A stretch of 64,000 nucleotides of DNA from assembly GCF_008386315.1 (NCBI RefSeq), contig NZ_CP043808.1, positions 124,001-188,000 on the forward strand, in the 5' to 3' direction. The stretch comes from Serinicoccus marinus DSM 15273 (GTDB lineage Bacteria > Actinomycetota > Actinomycetes > Actinomycetales > Dermatophilaceae). Below the pieces are notes generated by a model that was not told the DNA's origin, made no database searches, and saw only the letters and a list, made by a program, of their open reading frames with translations. This document shows, piece after piece, positions 15,904 to 24,635 of the stretch; position 1 is the first letter of the stretch, and every line of letters starts with the position of its first letter. The translations under genes were made by a program, and so were the position numbers.

Positions 15904-17808
15904 ATGGTGGCAGGCAGTGGGGGATCACGACGACGCGGCGGAGCACGACTTCTGGCGGCCTCGCTGCTGACCGGGGGGCTCGTCCTCTCGGGTGGCCAGA
16001 TCGCCGCGCTGGCCGACGGTGAGGACCAGGGCGTCGACCCGGCCGCCGCCGGGACCCAGCCCTCCGACCCTGCGGGCGGTCAGGCCGGGGACTCCGGTGG
16101 CCAGGACCAGACCGGTGGCGACGGCGGGGCCGGCACCACCCCCGCACCCGCGCCGGGGGGCACCGGGTTCAGCCACGGCGGGACCCCCGCCGGGCCCGCG
16201 ACCTTCGCCCCGCTGCCGGCCGACCCGGCATATCCCGTGCCCGAGCCGCCGCAGAACGAGGAGCTGCCGACCGAGCTCGACGAGGACACCGGCTACCAGG
16301 ACCAGGTGTCCTGCGACCCGCAGGACCGGCCCGGCGTCACCGCCTTCGCGATGCTGCTCACGCAGACCTACGGGCGCGGCGCCTGGAGCGGCGCGCGCAC
16401 CTGCATCGACTACATGAGCCAGCACCACGACGGGCGTGCCCTGGACTGGACGCTCGACGCCTACGACCCGCAGGAGCGCCGCATCGGTGACGCGGCGGTG
16501 GCCTGGCTCACCGAGAACGACGGCGAGATGATGCGTCGCTTCGGCATCGAGTACGTCATCTGGAACGGCCTCGTCTACATGAAGGACGACAACGCCTGGC
16601 GGCACTACGTCGGCCCCAGCCCGCACACCGACCACGTCCACGTGTCGTTCACCTGGGACGGCGCGATGATGCGGACCTCGTGGTGGACCGGCGTGGCCGT
16701 GACCGAGCCCGACCTCGGGCCGTGCGCGGCGGTCTCCGGCCAGTATGCCGCCGTCCACACCTTCCCCCGCCTCGAGGCGTGCAGCGACCCCGCGGTGGTA
16801 GCGCCCACGTCCGAGCTCGCCACGGTGCGTCCCGGTGGGTCAGGACCGGGCGTCTCGATGCTGCAGACGGTCCTCGGGCTCGAGGCGACGGGCGTGCTGG
16901 ACGACGCCACCCGCGCCGCGCTGCTCGACTGGCAGTCCGAGCACGGCGTGCCCGAGACCGGGGTCGCCGACGCCACGACCTACGCCGCCGCCCAGGGCGT
17001 CGAGCTCGAGGACCTGCCCGCCTCCGCCCAGGCGGTCGTGCCGCAGGACTGGCAGGTGTCGGTCTTCACCCCCTACAAGCGGACCACGCTGACGCAGGGC
17101 GACACCGGCGAGGCCGTCGTCGCGATCCAGGAGGCCCTCGGGGCCGAGCCGGACGGCGACTTCGGCCCGAAGACGGCCGAGGCGCTCGCCGAGTTCGAGG
17201 AGAGCGTCCCGGTGCTCGCCGAGCAGGCCCGCCGGCGCGGTGATGAACCGGCCGCCGTCACCCCGTTGACCTGGGTCTTCCTGGAGCGCGCGGTGCACCC
17301 GACGATGGCCCTGCGGGACATCGAGCTGGCCGAGGGCAGCCGCGACGTCGAGGCCGACCCCGACGGCGAGCTTGCCGCTCGGGCCGCTGTGGAGGGCCGG
17401 GCCGACAGCCCGTATGCCGGCGGCGCGGTCACGTTGGTCCAGGAGCTGCTGGGCGTCGAGGCCGACGGCAGCTACGGCCCGATCACCGCCGAGGCCGTCG
17501 CGCAGGTGCAGGAGGCGGCCGGGTTGGAGCCGACGGGTGCCGTCGACGGTGCGACCTGGGTCGCGATCGAGCAGGTCGCCGTCGAGGAGGAGCGCATCGC
17601 CGGCGCCCCGGGTCTGGAGCAGCAGCGTGAGCGTGAGGCGAAGGCACGCGAGCGTGAGGAGCAGGAGGAGAAGGAGCGCGAGGCGGCGCAGGAGCGCGAG
17701 CGCCAGGAGAAGGCCGAGCAGGAGGCGCGCGAGGAGCGCGAGCGGCAGGAGCGCGCCCGGGAGGAGCAGGCGCGGCACGAGGCCGCCGTGGCCGGCGCGA
17801 CCCGCTGA
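15904..17808 (+). CDS. Exported peptidoglycan-binding protein with M15-like (ARB_07466-type) domain
   Basis: This 634-residue protein starts at ATG 15904, giving MVAGSGGSRRRGG followed by a membrane/signal segment (about 14-36). Longer upstream reading is possible but unconserved in character. A Gly/Pro-rich linker is followed by a domain (about 130-265) with HHDGRALDW and TDHVHVSF. These resemble the zinc ligands of D-Ala-D-Ala/VanY-like peptidases (M15-like, ARB_07466 family). Three peptidoglycan-binding-1-type repeats follow (about 300-365, 395-450 and 500-560, each with DGxxGxxTxxA). The last 80 residues are a highly charged Glu/Arg coiled-coil tail. The role is likely wall remodelling or wall-attached scaffolding. 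Confidence 0.75.
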   Translation: MVAGSGGSRRRGGARLLAASLLTGGLVLSGGQIAALADGEDQGVDPAAAGTQPSDPAGGQAGDSGGQDQTGGDGGAGTTPAPAPGGTGFSHGGTPAGPATFAPLPADPAYPVPEPPQNEELPTELDEDTGYQDQVSCDPQDRPGVTAFAMLLTQTYGRGAWSGARTCIDYMSQHHDGRALDWTLDAYDPQERRIGDAAVAWLTENDGEMMRRFGIEYVIWNGLVYMKDDNAWRHYVGPSPHTDHVHVSFTWDGAMMRTSWWTGVAVTEPDLGPCAAVSGQYAAVHTFPRLEACSDPAVVAPTSELATVRPGGSGPGVSMLQTVLGLEATGVLDDATRAALLDWQSEHGVPETGVADATTYAAAQGVELEDLPASAQAVVPQDWQVSVFTPYKRTTLTQGDTGEAVVAIQEALGAEPDGDFGPKTAEALAEFEESVPVLAEQARRRGDEPAAVTPLTWVFLERAVHPTMALRDIELAEGSRDVEADPDGELAARAAVEGRADSPYAGGAVTLVQELLGVEADGSYGPITAEAVAQVQEAAGLEPTGAVDGATWVAIEQVAVEEERIAGAPGLEQQREREAKAREREEQEEKEREAAQERERQEKAEQEAREERERQERAREEQARHEAAVAGATR

Positions 17809-17916
17809 GCTGCAGGCGTCCGCTCTGCTCGAGAACTTTCTGCTCCGGCGAGGCAACGCGGCGGTCCCGCTGCCGCGTCGTAGTGTCGGCAGGACGATCG
17901 ACCGAGGGGTGCAGCG

Positions 17917-19415
17917 ATGAGGCGGATCCGACAGGGGGGACGGCGGGCGTGGTGCTCGCCGTGCTCGGCGCTCTGGGGCTGGGCTCGGTCTCGGTGGCCA
18001 GCCCGCAGGAGCCGGACGTGGACGAGACCCAGGCGGCGACGCGCACCGCCGTGGACTGGAGCGGCCTGGGGCCGGCGCCCTGTCCGGAGGGGATGACCCG
18101 CCGGGTGAGCGTCGACAGTCATTCCATGGACCGTGGCGTGCCGCAGTCCCGCTTCAACAACGGGTGGTCGCTGGTCTCCTCGCGTGACGGGTCCGCCGCC
18201 CGCGCCTCGGTCTCCTCCGGTGACACCAGCGACCACATGTTCCTGCCCTACGTGAAGGTCTCCGTCGACCGGCGGACCATGCTCGGGTTCTCCACCCGCA
18301 GCACCCAGGGCAACTCGGGCTACACCCGGGCCCAGATGAACTCGGTGGACCTGCGGGTCTACGCCGGCAGGTCGTGGGGTGGCCGCGTCTACGACGTCAC
18401 GGCCGCGACCGACGACGAGAACGGCCACCTCGGCGCGTGGTTCGAGCACCGCAGCAGGTCCGGGGCGAGCACCTGGTGGGACGTCGACAACGTGCAGATC
18501 TACACCTGTCGCGACGCCCCGGTGTCCCGGATCGCCGGGTCGGACCGCTACGACTCCGCGGCCCGGGTCGCGGCCACCTACCCGGCGGGGGTCCGGACCG
18601 CCTACCTGGCCACCGGGGAGAACTTCCCGGACGCGATCGGCGCCTCGGCCCTGGCCGGGCAGCTGGACGCGCCGGTCCTGCTCACCCGTTCCGACCAGCT
18701 CCCGTCGGCGACGGCGGCCCAGCTGCGGCGCCTCTCGCCGGATCGGCTGGTCGTCCTCGGTGGCACCGGGGCGGTCAGCAGCACGGTCGCGCGGCAGGCC
18801 GGCGCCTACGCCGACTCCACGACCCGCATCACCGGCCGGACCCGCTACGACGTGTCCGCCGGGGTGGCGCGCAGCTACACGCCCGGCGGCTCGGTCCTCT
18901 ACGTCGCCAGCGGGGCCGACTTCCCCGACGCGCTCGCTATCGGGGCACTCGCCGGCGACCAGGGTGCGCCGGTGCTGCTCACCCCGAAGGCTGGGCTCCA
19001 CCCGTCCGTGGAGGAGCAGATCGCCCGGCTCGACCCCGGTCGCATCGTCGTCGTCGGGGGCCCCGCCGCGGTCTCCGACACTGTCGTCAGCCAGCTGCGC
19101 CGGCATACCTCCGGCTCGGTCACGCGGATCACCGGCGCGAACCGGTATGCCGTGGCCTCGCGGATCGCCCAGGAGTTCGACCGGCGCCCGGCGCGGGCCT
19201 ACGTCGCCACCGGGACCGCCTTCCCCGACGCGCTGGTGGGCGCGGCGCGGGCCGGCAGCCAGGGCGTGCCCGTGGTGCTGACCCGGCAGGGCCAGCTCGT
19301 CTCGGACGGTCGCGCGGCGCTGCAGGCGCTGGACCCGCTGCGCGGCGTGCTGCTCGGCGGGCAGGTCGCGCTGAGCTCGGTGGTCATGGATCAGGTCGGC
19401 GCCCACGTCGGGTGA
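17917..19415 (+). CDS. CWB2-repeat surface protein; apparent G-run frameshift in the signal peptide
   Basis: ATG 17917 has an excellent RBS (GAGGGGT) and begins MRRIRQGG, but the long frame encoding the protein is the neighbouring one. If the G6 run at 17934-17939 had seven Gs, the two would join as a perfect signal peptide (MRRIRQGG-TAGVVLAVLGALGL...). As sequenced, translation would need GTG 17883 (no RBS) or an internal GTG at 17949. The mature protein has an N-terminal beta-rich region of unknown fold (about 40-200, one Cys pair). Three CWB2 repeats follow, opening RIAGSDRYDSAARVA, RITGRTRYDVSAGVA and RITGANRYAVASRIA, each with FPDA and a VVxGG strand. It is probably a non-covalent wall-surface protein. 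The G run could reflect phase variation or an assembly error. Confidence 0.75.
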
Positions 19416-19429
19416 GGGAGGGAGCGAGC

Positions 19430-20155
19430 ATGGAGACGACACACCGGTTGCTGTCCGGGGACGCGGTCCGGATCGAGGTGCCGGACGCCATCGGTCTGCC
19501 CGGCGGGACCTCGCTGGGGGTGCTGGCCCTCGAGGGCGAGGGTCAGCTCGAGGTCACCTCGGGTCGCGAGGTCGACCTGGCGTTCTACCTCGAGGTCACC
19601 GGCACCACGCTGGAGCGTGAGGTCGGCCTGCGAGGCGGGCAGGTGCTGCGCTACGGCCGCTTCGGCCGCGATCCGCAGCAGGGCTTCGGCTGGGCGGTCG
19701 CGGTCGGCGACCACCAGCTCTACGGCTTCACGGTGCCCGTCATGGACGTCGAGACGCTCACCGGCTTCCTCGCCGACGTCGACGTGCAGGCCGACCCGAT
19801 CGGGCCGGTCCTCACACCGTCCGGCCGCACCAGCTGGTCGCCCTACCGCACCCAGACCGTCGCGCAGGTCGTCGAGCTCGACCAGGGCTCCGCGCCCGGG
19901 GGTGGGGACGACGGCAGCAGCTTCGGCTACCTGCTCGACGTCCGTCGGGCGCGCACCGGGCAGCTGCAGGACGCCCGCTCCGGCGGCGCAGCGGTGCGTG
20001 GCGGGCAGCTCTCGCGCTCCTCGGACACCGAGCGGCACGCGTATGCCGTCCTGGAGAGCCAGGACTTCGTGAGCTACGGCATGCCCGGCAGCGAGGAGAG
20101 CGTCGACGCCGTCGTCGCCTCGCTGTCCGAGGTGGTCGTGGAGCTGGTCCGGTGA
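19430..20155 (+). CDS. Uncharacterised protein, first gene of the MauE/MauD-like operon
   Basis: This 241-residue protein starts at ATG 19430 with a strong GGGAGGGAG RBS 14 bases after the CWB2 gene. There is no signal peptide, membrane segment or cysteine. The first half is predicted beta-rich (GVLALEGEGQLEVTSGREVDLAFYLEV), and the second half includes a Gly/Asp loop and a helix at the end. I do not recognise the family. Its stop overlaps the MauE-like start (GTGA), so it belongs to that operon and probably works in the cytosol on the same pathway. Confidence 0.75.
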   Translation: METTHRLLSGDAVRIEVPDAIGLPGGTSLGVLALEGEGQLEVTSGREVDLAFYLEVTGTTLEREVGLRGGQVLRYGRFGRDPQQGFGWAVAVGDHQLYGFTVPVMDVETLTGFLADVDVQADPIGPVLTPSGRTSWSPYRTQTVAQVVELDQGSAPGGGDDGSSFGYLLDVRRARTGQLQDARSGGAAVRGGQLSRSSDTERHAYAVLESQDFVSYGMPGSEESVDAVVASLSEVVVELVR

Positions 20156-20724
20156 GCCTCCTCGGCAGCGCCGGGGCCCTGGCTGTCGGCCTCGTCCTCC
20201 TCGCGGCCGGCGTCGGCCACGTCCGGGCACCGCTGGAGACGACGCGGGCGCTGCGGGGTCACGGGCTGCTGCCCGCGGGGGTCACCCCGGTGGTCGCCCG
20301 CGCGCTCGCGCCCGTGGAGGTCGTGCTGGGCCTCGGGATGCTGCTCGCCGCCACCGGTCTGCTGCCCTCGGCACCGGCACGTCTCCTCGGGCTCGGCGCA
20401 GCCGTCCTGTGCCTGGCCTTCGCGGTCTACCTCCGGCTCGTCCACCGGCGGGTCGAGGGCGCCCCGGTGCCCTGCGGGTGCGGCCTGGGCAGCACCCCGG
20501 TGACCCACTGGGCGGTCGCGCGCGCTGCGGTGCTCACCGGCCTCGCGGCGGTGGTCGTCCTGGCCCCGGTCACCGGGTGGCAGGCGGTCCCGGGAGCGCC
20601 CGTCGTCGCCCAGGTGGCCGTCGCGGTCCTGGCGGGCACGGCTCTCGCCGTCGCGACCGCCGCGCTGCCCGCGGCCCGGGCGGTCCCCGAGCAGCTCACC
20701 ACGCTGTCAGGGGTGGCCCGATGA
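20152..20724 (+). CDS. MauE-like membrane protein (DoxX-related)
   Basis: This 190-residue protein has four to five hydrophobic segments. Between segments it carries PCGCGLG with a conserved downstream HWAVARAAVL, matching the CGC-type motif of MauE/PF07291 proteins (predicted quinone- and disulfide-linked redox proteins). In methylotrophs MauE works with MauD to form the disulfides of the methylamine dehydrogenase small subunit. GTG 20152 overlaps the previous stop, and the gene's own stop overlaps the MauD-like start. No methylamine dehydrogenase large subunit is present, so the client is probably the Cys-rich protein encoded two genes downstream. Confidence 0.75.
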   Translation: MSLLGSAGALAVGLVLLAAGVGHVRAPLETTRALRGHGLLPAGVTPVVARALAPVEVVLGLGMLLAATGLLPSAPARLLGLGAAVLCLAFAVYLRLVHRRVEGAPVPCGCGLGSTPVTHWAVARAAVLTGLAAVVVLAPVTGWQAVPGAPVVAQVAVAVLAGTALAVATAALPAARAVPEQLTTLSGVAR

Positions 20725-21296
20725 GCTTCACCGCCTCCGCGCTCGTGCTCGCCTTCGTCGCGATCGCCCTGCTGGCCCTGGGTCTGGCGGGCCTGCTGCG
20801 CCAGGTCAACCTGCTCACTCGTCAGCTGGAGGGCGGATCCGCGCCGCGTCCCTCCGGCGCGGGCGGCGCGCGGACCACCCGCGAGCTCGTGGGCTTCCGG
20901 ATCCCCCAGGACGTGGGCGGGCGGCTGATCGACCCCGGCGTCGAGCGGACTGTCCTGGCCTTCGTCTCCCCGGGCTGCAGCTCCTGCTCGCTCACCCTGC
21001 GCGGTCTGGCCGCCGATCCCGCTGTGCGGGCGGGTCACCTCGCGCTCGCCCTCGTCTCCGCAGGTTCCTGCGAGCCCGCGCTCGCCGATGCCGAGGGCGC
21101 CGCGCGCCTCACCTGCCTGCCGCAGGGCCGGTCCGTCATGGACCGGCTCGCGGTCCCCGCCACGCCCTACCTGGCGCTCGTGGACGACGACGGCACGCTG
21201 CGTGCCGCGCTGCTGCCGGACGAGGACACCGACCTCGGCGCCTGGCTCCGCCAGGCCCGTACCCCGCTGCCGATGAGGGAGGAGCGCAGCTCATGA
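20721..21296 (+). CDS. MauD/TlpA-like membrane-anchored thioredoxin-fold protein
   Basis: This 191-residue protein starts with one membrane anchor (about 6-28). A thioredoxin-like domain follows, with FVSPGCSSCSLTLRGLA: the CxxC (CSSC) is preceded by the family-type SPGC. A cis-Pro region is visible at VPATPYLALVD. MauD is the periplasmic thioredoxin-like partner of MauE. Here it would pass oxidising or isomerising equivalents to an exported substrate. ATGA overlaps on both sides show tight coupling with the MauE-like gene and the Tat-signal Cys-rich gene. Confidence 0.75.
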   Translation: MSFTASALVLAFVAIALLALGLAGLLRQVNLLTRQLEGGSAPRPSGAGGARTTRELVGFRIPQDVGGRLIDPGVERTVLAFVSPGCSSCSLTLRGLAADPAVRAGHLALALVSAGSCEPALADAEGAARLTCLPQGRSVMDRLAVPATPYLALVDDDGTLRAALLPDEDTDLGAWLRQARTPLPMREERSS

Positions 21297-21805
21297 GGCG
21301 ATTCGACGACCTGCCGGAGGCCGACACCGGGCGGCTGCGGGACCGGCTGCGGGAGCGCCCCAGCCGCCGCGGGTTCATCGCCCGGGTGCTGGGCGCCGGG
21401 ACGGCGGTGGGTGTGGGCTCGCTGGCCCTGGTCAACCGGGGAGGCACCAGGGTGAAGGCGCAGGCGGCCTACTTCCTCGACTACACCGACACCTCGACCG
21501 GCCCCTGCGCCACGTATGCCCGCGACCACACCGAGAACGGCATCCAGTGCGGTCCCTCGCCGATGTGCACCAGCCAGGCCTGCTGTTGGCGCTACCGCTC
21601 CGGCGCGGGCAACGTCGTCGCCTGGCACAAGAACGGCCCGGGCATCGACCGCTACTACGTGCACCGTCCCGACGACTGCTGGGGCGGCGTCTACGACTCC
21701 TGGAACTGGAAGTTCAGCGACGGCCGCACCTGGCGCTGCTCGGACGGCTGGACCTGCTCCGGCTCCGGCTCCTGCATGGCGACGATCTGTCCGTGGGCGA
21801 TCTAG
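21293..21805 (+). CDS. Tat-exported Cys/Trp-rich small protein (candidate client of MauE/MauD)
   Basis: This 170-residue protein begins with a twin-arginine signal: SRRGFIARV near residue 23, followed by a hydrophobic stretch. The last 102 residues hold 10 cysteines and 8 tryptophans, in patterns such as QACCWRY, DDCWGG, WNWKF, WRCSDGWTC and a CPW end. Overall size, Tat signal, high Cys count and context recall the methylamine dehydrogenase light chain (MauA). I cannot align it with MauA or place the two tryptophans that make TTQ. It could be an exported redox protein, a toxin-like peptide or a cofactor-bearing subunit. It overlaps the upstream thioredoxin gene by ATGA. Confidence 0.7.
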   Translation: MRRFDDLPEADTGRLRDRLRERPSRRGFIARVLGAGTAVGVGSLALVNRGGTRVKAQAAYFLDYTDTSTGPCATYARDHTENGIQCGPSPMCTSQACCWRYRSGAGNVVAWHKNGPGIDRYYVHRPDDCWGGVYDSWNWKFSDGRTWRCSDGWTCSGSGSCMATICPWAI

Positions 21806-22017
21806 AGGACCCCGACCTGCCGGTCGTCGCCGACGCGGCCACCGGCATACCGGTGTGGCGGCGGTGGCTGGCCGACCCGCTCCCGCTGCTGCTGCTGACC
21901 GGCGCCGCCGGGCTGGCCGTGTCCGCCGCCCTGCTGCCCGCTGCCGGGGCGGTCTGGCTGGTGCCGGCGCTCTTCGCCGTCGTCGTGGCGGGGCTGGCGC
22001 TGTCCGGCAGCACCTGA
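21793..22017 (+). CDS. Small two-helix membrane protein
   Basis: This 74-residue frame starts at GTG 21793 inside the end of the Cys-rich gene (13-base overlap). A short acidic N-terminus is followed by two hydrophobic segments (about 30-48 and 52-70). No family is recognised. The composition and continued overlap pattern suggest it is a genuine operon member rather than chance. Confidence 0.5.
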   Translation: MGDLEDPDLPVVADAATGIPVWRRWLADPLPLLLLTGAAGLAVSAALLPAAGAVWLVPALFAVVVAGLALSGST

Positions 22018-22041
22018 GGCGTCAACAGCGCGTGGGCGCTG

Positions 22042-22602
22042 GTGGCCTCGGTCCGGGGCCGACATGTTCAACTGCTCCTGTGGGGAGCCTTCGCCGTGGG
22101 CACGACCCTCGGTGGTGCCGCCACGGGCGCCGCACTCGGGGTGCTGGCCGGTCTGCTGAGCCCGGTCCCGGAGACGGTGCGGCTCGTCCTGCTCGTCGTC
22201 GCCCTCCTGGCGTTGACGGTGCTCGACGTCCTCGCGCCGGTGCTCCCGCTGCTGCAGCGCTCGGCGCTCATCCCGCAGGAGGTCTTCGGGCGGGGCATCG
22301 CGCGGGGCGGGTTCCGTTTCGGGCTGGAGTACGGCTGCGGCTGGCGGACCCTGGTGCCCTCGGCGGCGTCCTACCTCGCGGCCCTCTTCGTGCTGCTCGT
22401 CGTGCCGCCGTGGTGGGTCGCGCTCGTCCTCGGTGCGGCCTTCGGGTTCTCCCGGTCGTGGGCCGTCCTGGTGTGGATCGCGCTGGGTGCCCCTGGGTGG
22501 CAGAACTTCCTGGCCGGTCACTCCCGGGTGCTGGAGCGCGCAGGGAGCGTCCTGGCCGCGGTGCTGCTGCTGGCCGCGGCGTGGTCGCGGCTCGGCGGCT
22601 AG
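22042..22602 (+). CDS. Uncharacterised polytopic membrane protein
   Basis: This 186-residue protein has about five hydrophobic segments. GTG 22042 is the first usable start after an in-frame stop at 22015. One motif stands out between helices, GFRFGLEYGCGWRTL (about 93-107), containing the only cysteine. The family is not recognised. It follows the small membrane protein by 24 bases and is the last gene that looks functionally tied to the MauE/MauD-like set. Confidence 0.6.
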   Translation: MASVRGRHVQLLLWGAFAVGTTLGGAATGAALGVLAGLLSPVPETVRLVLLVVALLALTVLDVLAPVLPLLQRSALIPQEVFGRGIARGGFRFGLEYGCGWRTLVPSAASYLAALFVLLVVPPWWVALVLGAAFGFSRSWAVLVWIALGAPGWQNFLAGHSRVLERAGSVLAAVLLLAAAWSRLGG

Positions 22603-22611
22603 GGTGTGCCC

Positions 22612-23664
22612 ATGGCGCGTCCCCACATCGCCGCCCTGGTCGAGGACTCGGTCCGGCGCCGTCTGGACTCACGGTTGCGCCGTCGAGGCTGGCACGAACG
22701 GGTCTTCGGCTACACCGGCTACGGCAGCCCGGACCGGGCCCGTCTGTTCGCCCGGGTGCTGCTGTCCCGGCACGAGCCGGAGGAGGCCCGCACCGCCCTC
22801 ACCCACGCCCAGGACTCGCTGCTCGACATCGCCCAGCGGGGGTGGCGGTTGTTCCTCACCGCGCCCGCGATGGACGTCCCCGTGCGCGTGCGGTTGGGGG
22901 AGGCCGAGGTCACCACCCGGACCGATCGCGGCGGGTACGTCGACGTCGAGCTGACCGGGCACGGGCTGGAGCCCGGCTGGCAGGAGGCGCACCTGGAGAT
23001 CACCAACGGCGACTCGCTCACCGTCTCGGTGCTCGTCGTGGACCCGGGGGTCGGTGTGGGGCTGGTCAGCGACATCGACGACACCGTCATGGTCACCCAT
23101 CTGCCACGCATCCTCATCGCGGGCTGGAACACCTTCGTGCGGTCCGAGCAGGTCCGCCAGGCGGTTCCCGGGATGAGCTCGATGTACCGCGCGCTCCTCG
23201 CCGAGACCCCCGGTATGCCGGTCCTCTACCTCTCGACCGGGGCGTGGAACACCGCGCCGGCGCTGACCCGCTTCCTGCGGCGGCACGACTTCCCGGTCGG
23301 ACCGATGCTGCTCACCGACTGGGGGCCGACCAACACCGGGTGGTTCCGCTCCGGGCAGGAGCACAAGGAGCTCGAGCTGCGGCGGCTCCGCGAGGAGTTT
23401 CCCGACGTGCGCTGGATCCTCGTCGGTGACGACGGCCAGCACGACCCGGTCATCTACGGCGAGTTCGCGCAGGAGCACCCGGAGGCCGTCGAGGCGATCT
23501 GCCTGCGCGAGCTGACCCCGGCCGAGCAGGTCCTGTCCAGCGGTCTGCCGGTGGCGACCGACGAGCTGCTCGGCAAGCGGGTCCAGGTGCCGATGCTCAA
23601 GGCGGCGAACGGCTTCGGCCTGCACCAGCTGCTCGTGGGGGCCCGGGCCCGGAGGCAGGGCTGA
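22612..23664 (+). CDS. App1-family (DUF2183) phosphatidate-phosphatase-like protein
   Basis: This 350-residue protein has a middle beta domain and a C-terminal HAD-like domain. The DUF2183 signature is clear: VSDIDDTVMVT (DxDxT, about 143-153), PVLYLSTGAWNTAPALTRFL, and the late acidic motif ILVGDDGQHDP. In yeast, App1 hydrolyses phosphatidic acid. The bacterial role is unknown. GTG 22606 is an alternative start two codons upstream. The stop overlaps the Fpg/Nei start (TGATG). Confidence 0.82.
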   Translation: MARPHIAALVEDSVRRRLDSRLRRRGWHERVFGYTGYGSPDRARLFARVLLSRHEPEEARTALTHAQDSLLDIAQRGWRLFLTAPAMDVPVRVRLGEAEVTTRTDRGGYVDVELTGHGLEPGWQEAHLEITNGDSLTVSVLVVDPGVGVGLVSDIDDTVMVTHLPRILIAGWNTFVRSEQVRQAVPGMSSMYRALLAETPGMPVLYLSTGAWNTAPALTRFLRRHDFPVGPMLLTDWGPTNTGWFRSGQEHKELELRRLREEFPDVRWILVGDDGQHDPVIYGEFAQEHPEAVEAICLRELTPAEQVLSSGLPVATDELLGKRVQVPMLKAANGFGLHQLLVGARARRQG

Positions 23665-24524
23665 TGCCCGAGCTGCCCGAGGTCCAGGCCCTGACCGACT
23701 TCCTCGCCGACCGGCTGACCGGGCGGGTCGTCACGGATGTCGAGCTGGGCTCGATCGCGGTGCTCAAGACCTTCGACCCGCCCCCGACCGCGCTCGTGGG
23801 CGCCCCCGTCGACGGTGTGGGCCGGCACGGCAAGTTCGTCGACGTGGACGTGGACGGGACCCACCTCGTGTTCCACCTGGCCCGGGCGGGCTGGCTGCGG
23901 TGGTACGACGAGATGCCGCGCACCCAGGTCCGCCCTGGCCGCAGCCCCATCGCGCTGCGGGTCCGCCTGGACGACGGTGCGGGCTTCGACCTCACCGAGG
24001 CGGGGACCAAGAAGGGCCTGGCGGCGTATGTCGTCCGGGACCCCGCCGACGTGCCAGGGGTGGCCTCGCTCGGCCCGGACCCGCTCGCCGACGGCTTCGA
24101 CGAGGCGGCCTTCGCAGCGTTGCTGGAGGGCCGGCGGACCCAGATCAAGGGTCTGCTCCGGGACCAGTCGGTGCTCGCCGGGGTGGGCAACGCCTACTCC
24201 GACGAGATCCTGCACGCCGCGCGGCTCTCGCCGTTCGCGCTCGCGGCGGGCCTCACGGCGGAGCAGGTGAGGGGTCTCTACTCGGCGCTGCGCACCACGC
24301 TGGAGGCGGCGGTCCTCGCCGCCGAGGGCAAGCCGGCGGCCCAGCTCAAGGACGCCAAGCGGGCGGGCATGAATGTCCACGGACGCACCGGCGAGGCCTG
24401 CCCGGTGTGCGGTGACACGGTGCGCGAGGTGTCCTTCGCCGACTCCTCGCTGCAGTACTGCCCCACCTGCCAGACGGGCGGCAAGCCGCTCGCGGACCGC
24501 CGCATGTCACGGCTGCTGCGCTGA
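23664..24524 (+). CDS. Fpg/Nei-family DNA glycosylase
   Basis: This 286-residue protein begins PELPEV, giving the N-terminal Pro/Glu catalytic pair. It has the helix-two-turn-helix region (LAGVGNAYSDEILHAA, about 170-185) and a C-terminal C4 zinc finger (CPVC...YCPTC, about 247-269). It removes oxidised bases and nicks at abasic sites. The sequence resembles actinobacterial Fpg/Nei paralogues rather than the main MutM, so exact base preference is uncertain. It is coupled to the App1-like gene. Confidence 0.88.
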   Translation: MPELPEVQALTDFLADRLTGRVVTDVELGSIAVLKTFDPPPTALVGAPVDGVGRHGKFVDVDVDGTHLVFHLARAGWLRWYDEMPRTQVRPGRSPIALRVRLDDGAGFDLTEAGTKKGLAAYVVRDPADVPGVASLGPDPLADGFDEAAFAALLEGRRTQIKGLLRDQSVLAGVGNAYSDEILHAARLSPFALAAGLTAEQVRGLYSALRTTLEAAVLAAEGKPAAQLKDAKRAGMNVHGRTGEACPVCGDTVREVSFADSSLQYCPTCQTGGKPLADRRMSRLLR

Positions 24525-24555
24525 GGCGCTCGTCCGGGCAGGGCACGACTGCACC

Positions 24556-24619
24556 GCGCGACTGCATCGGATATGTCGTCTGATCCGCGTGTGGAGTGAC
24601 CTATCCGCTGCAGTCGCGC
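24556..24619. terminator. Long inverted repeat between convergent genes
   Basis: Arms 24556-24573 and 24602-24619 pair over 18 positions with one mismatch around a 28-base loop. It lies between the ends of the glycosylase (+) and HAD (-) genes, so a bidirectional terminator is the simplest reading. The loop is longer than usual, and a related direct copy of CGACTGCA lies just upstream (about 24546). Confidence 0.5.
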
Positions 24620-24635
24620 ACCACCGGGCTCAGGA

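Noticed and set aside
20152..21805. A genuine methylamine dehydrogenase operon
   Set aside because: Only MauE- and MauD-like genes are present. No large subunit, amicyanin, MauG or other mau gene is visible, and the Cys-rich protein could not be aligned with MauA by eye.
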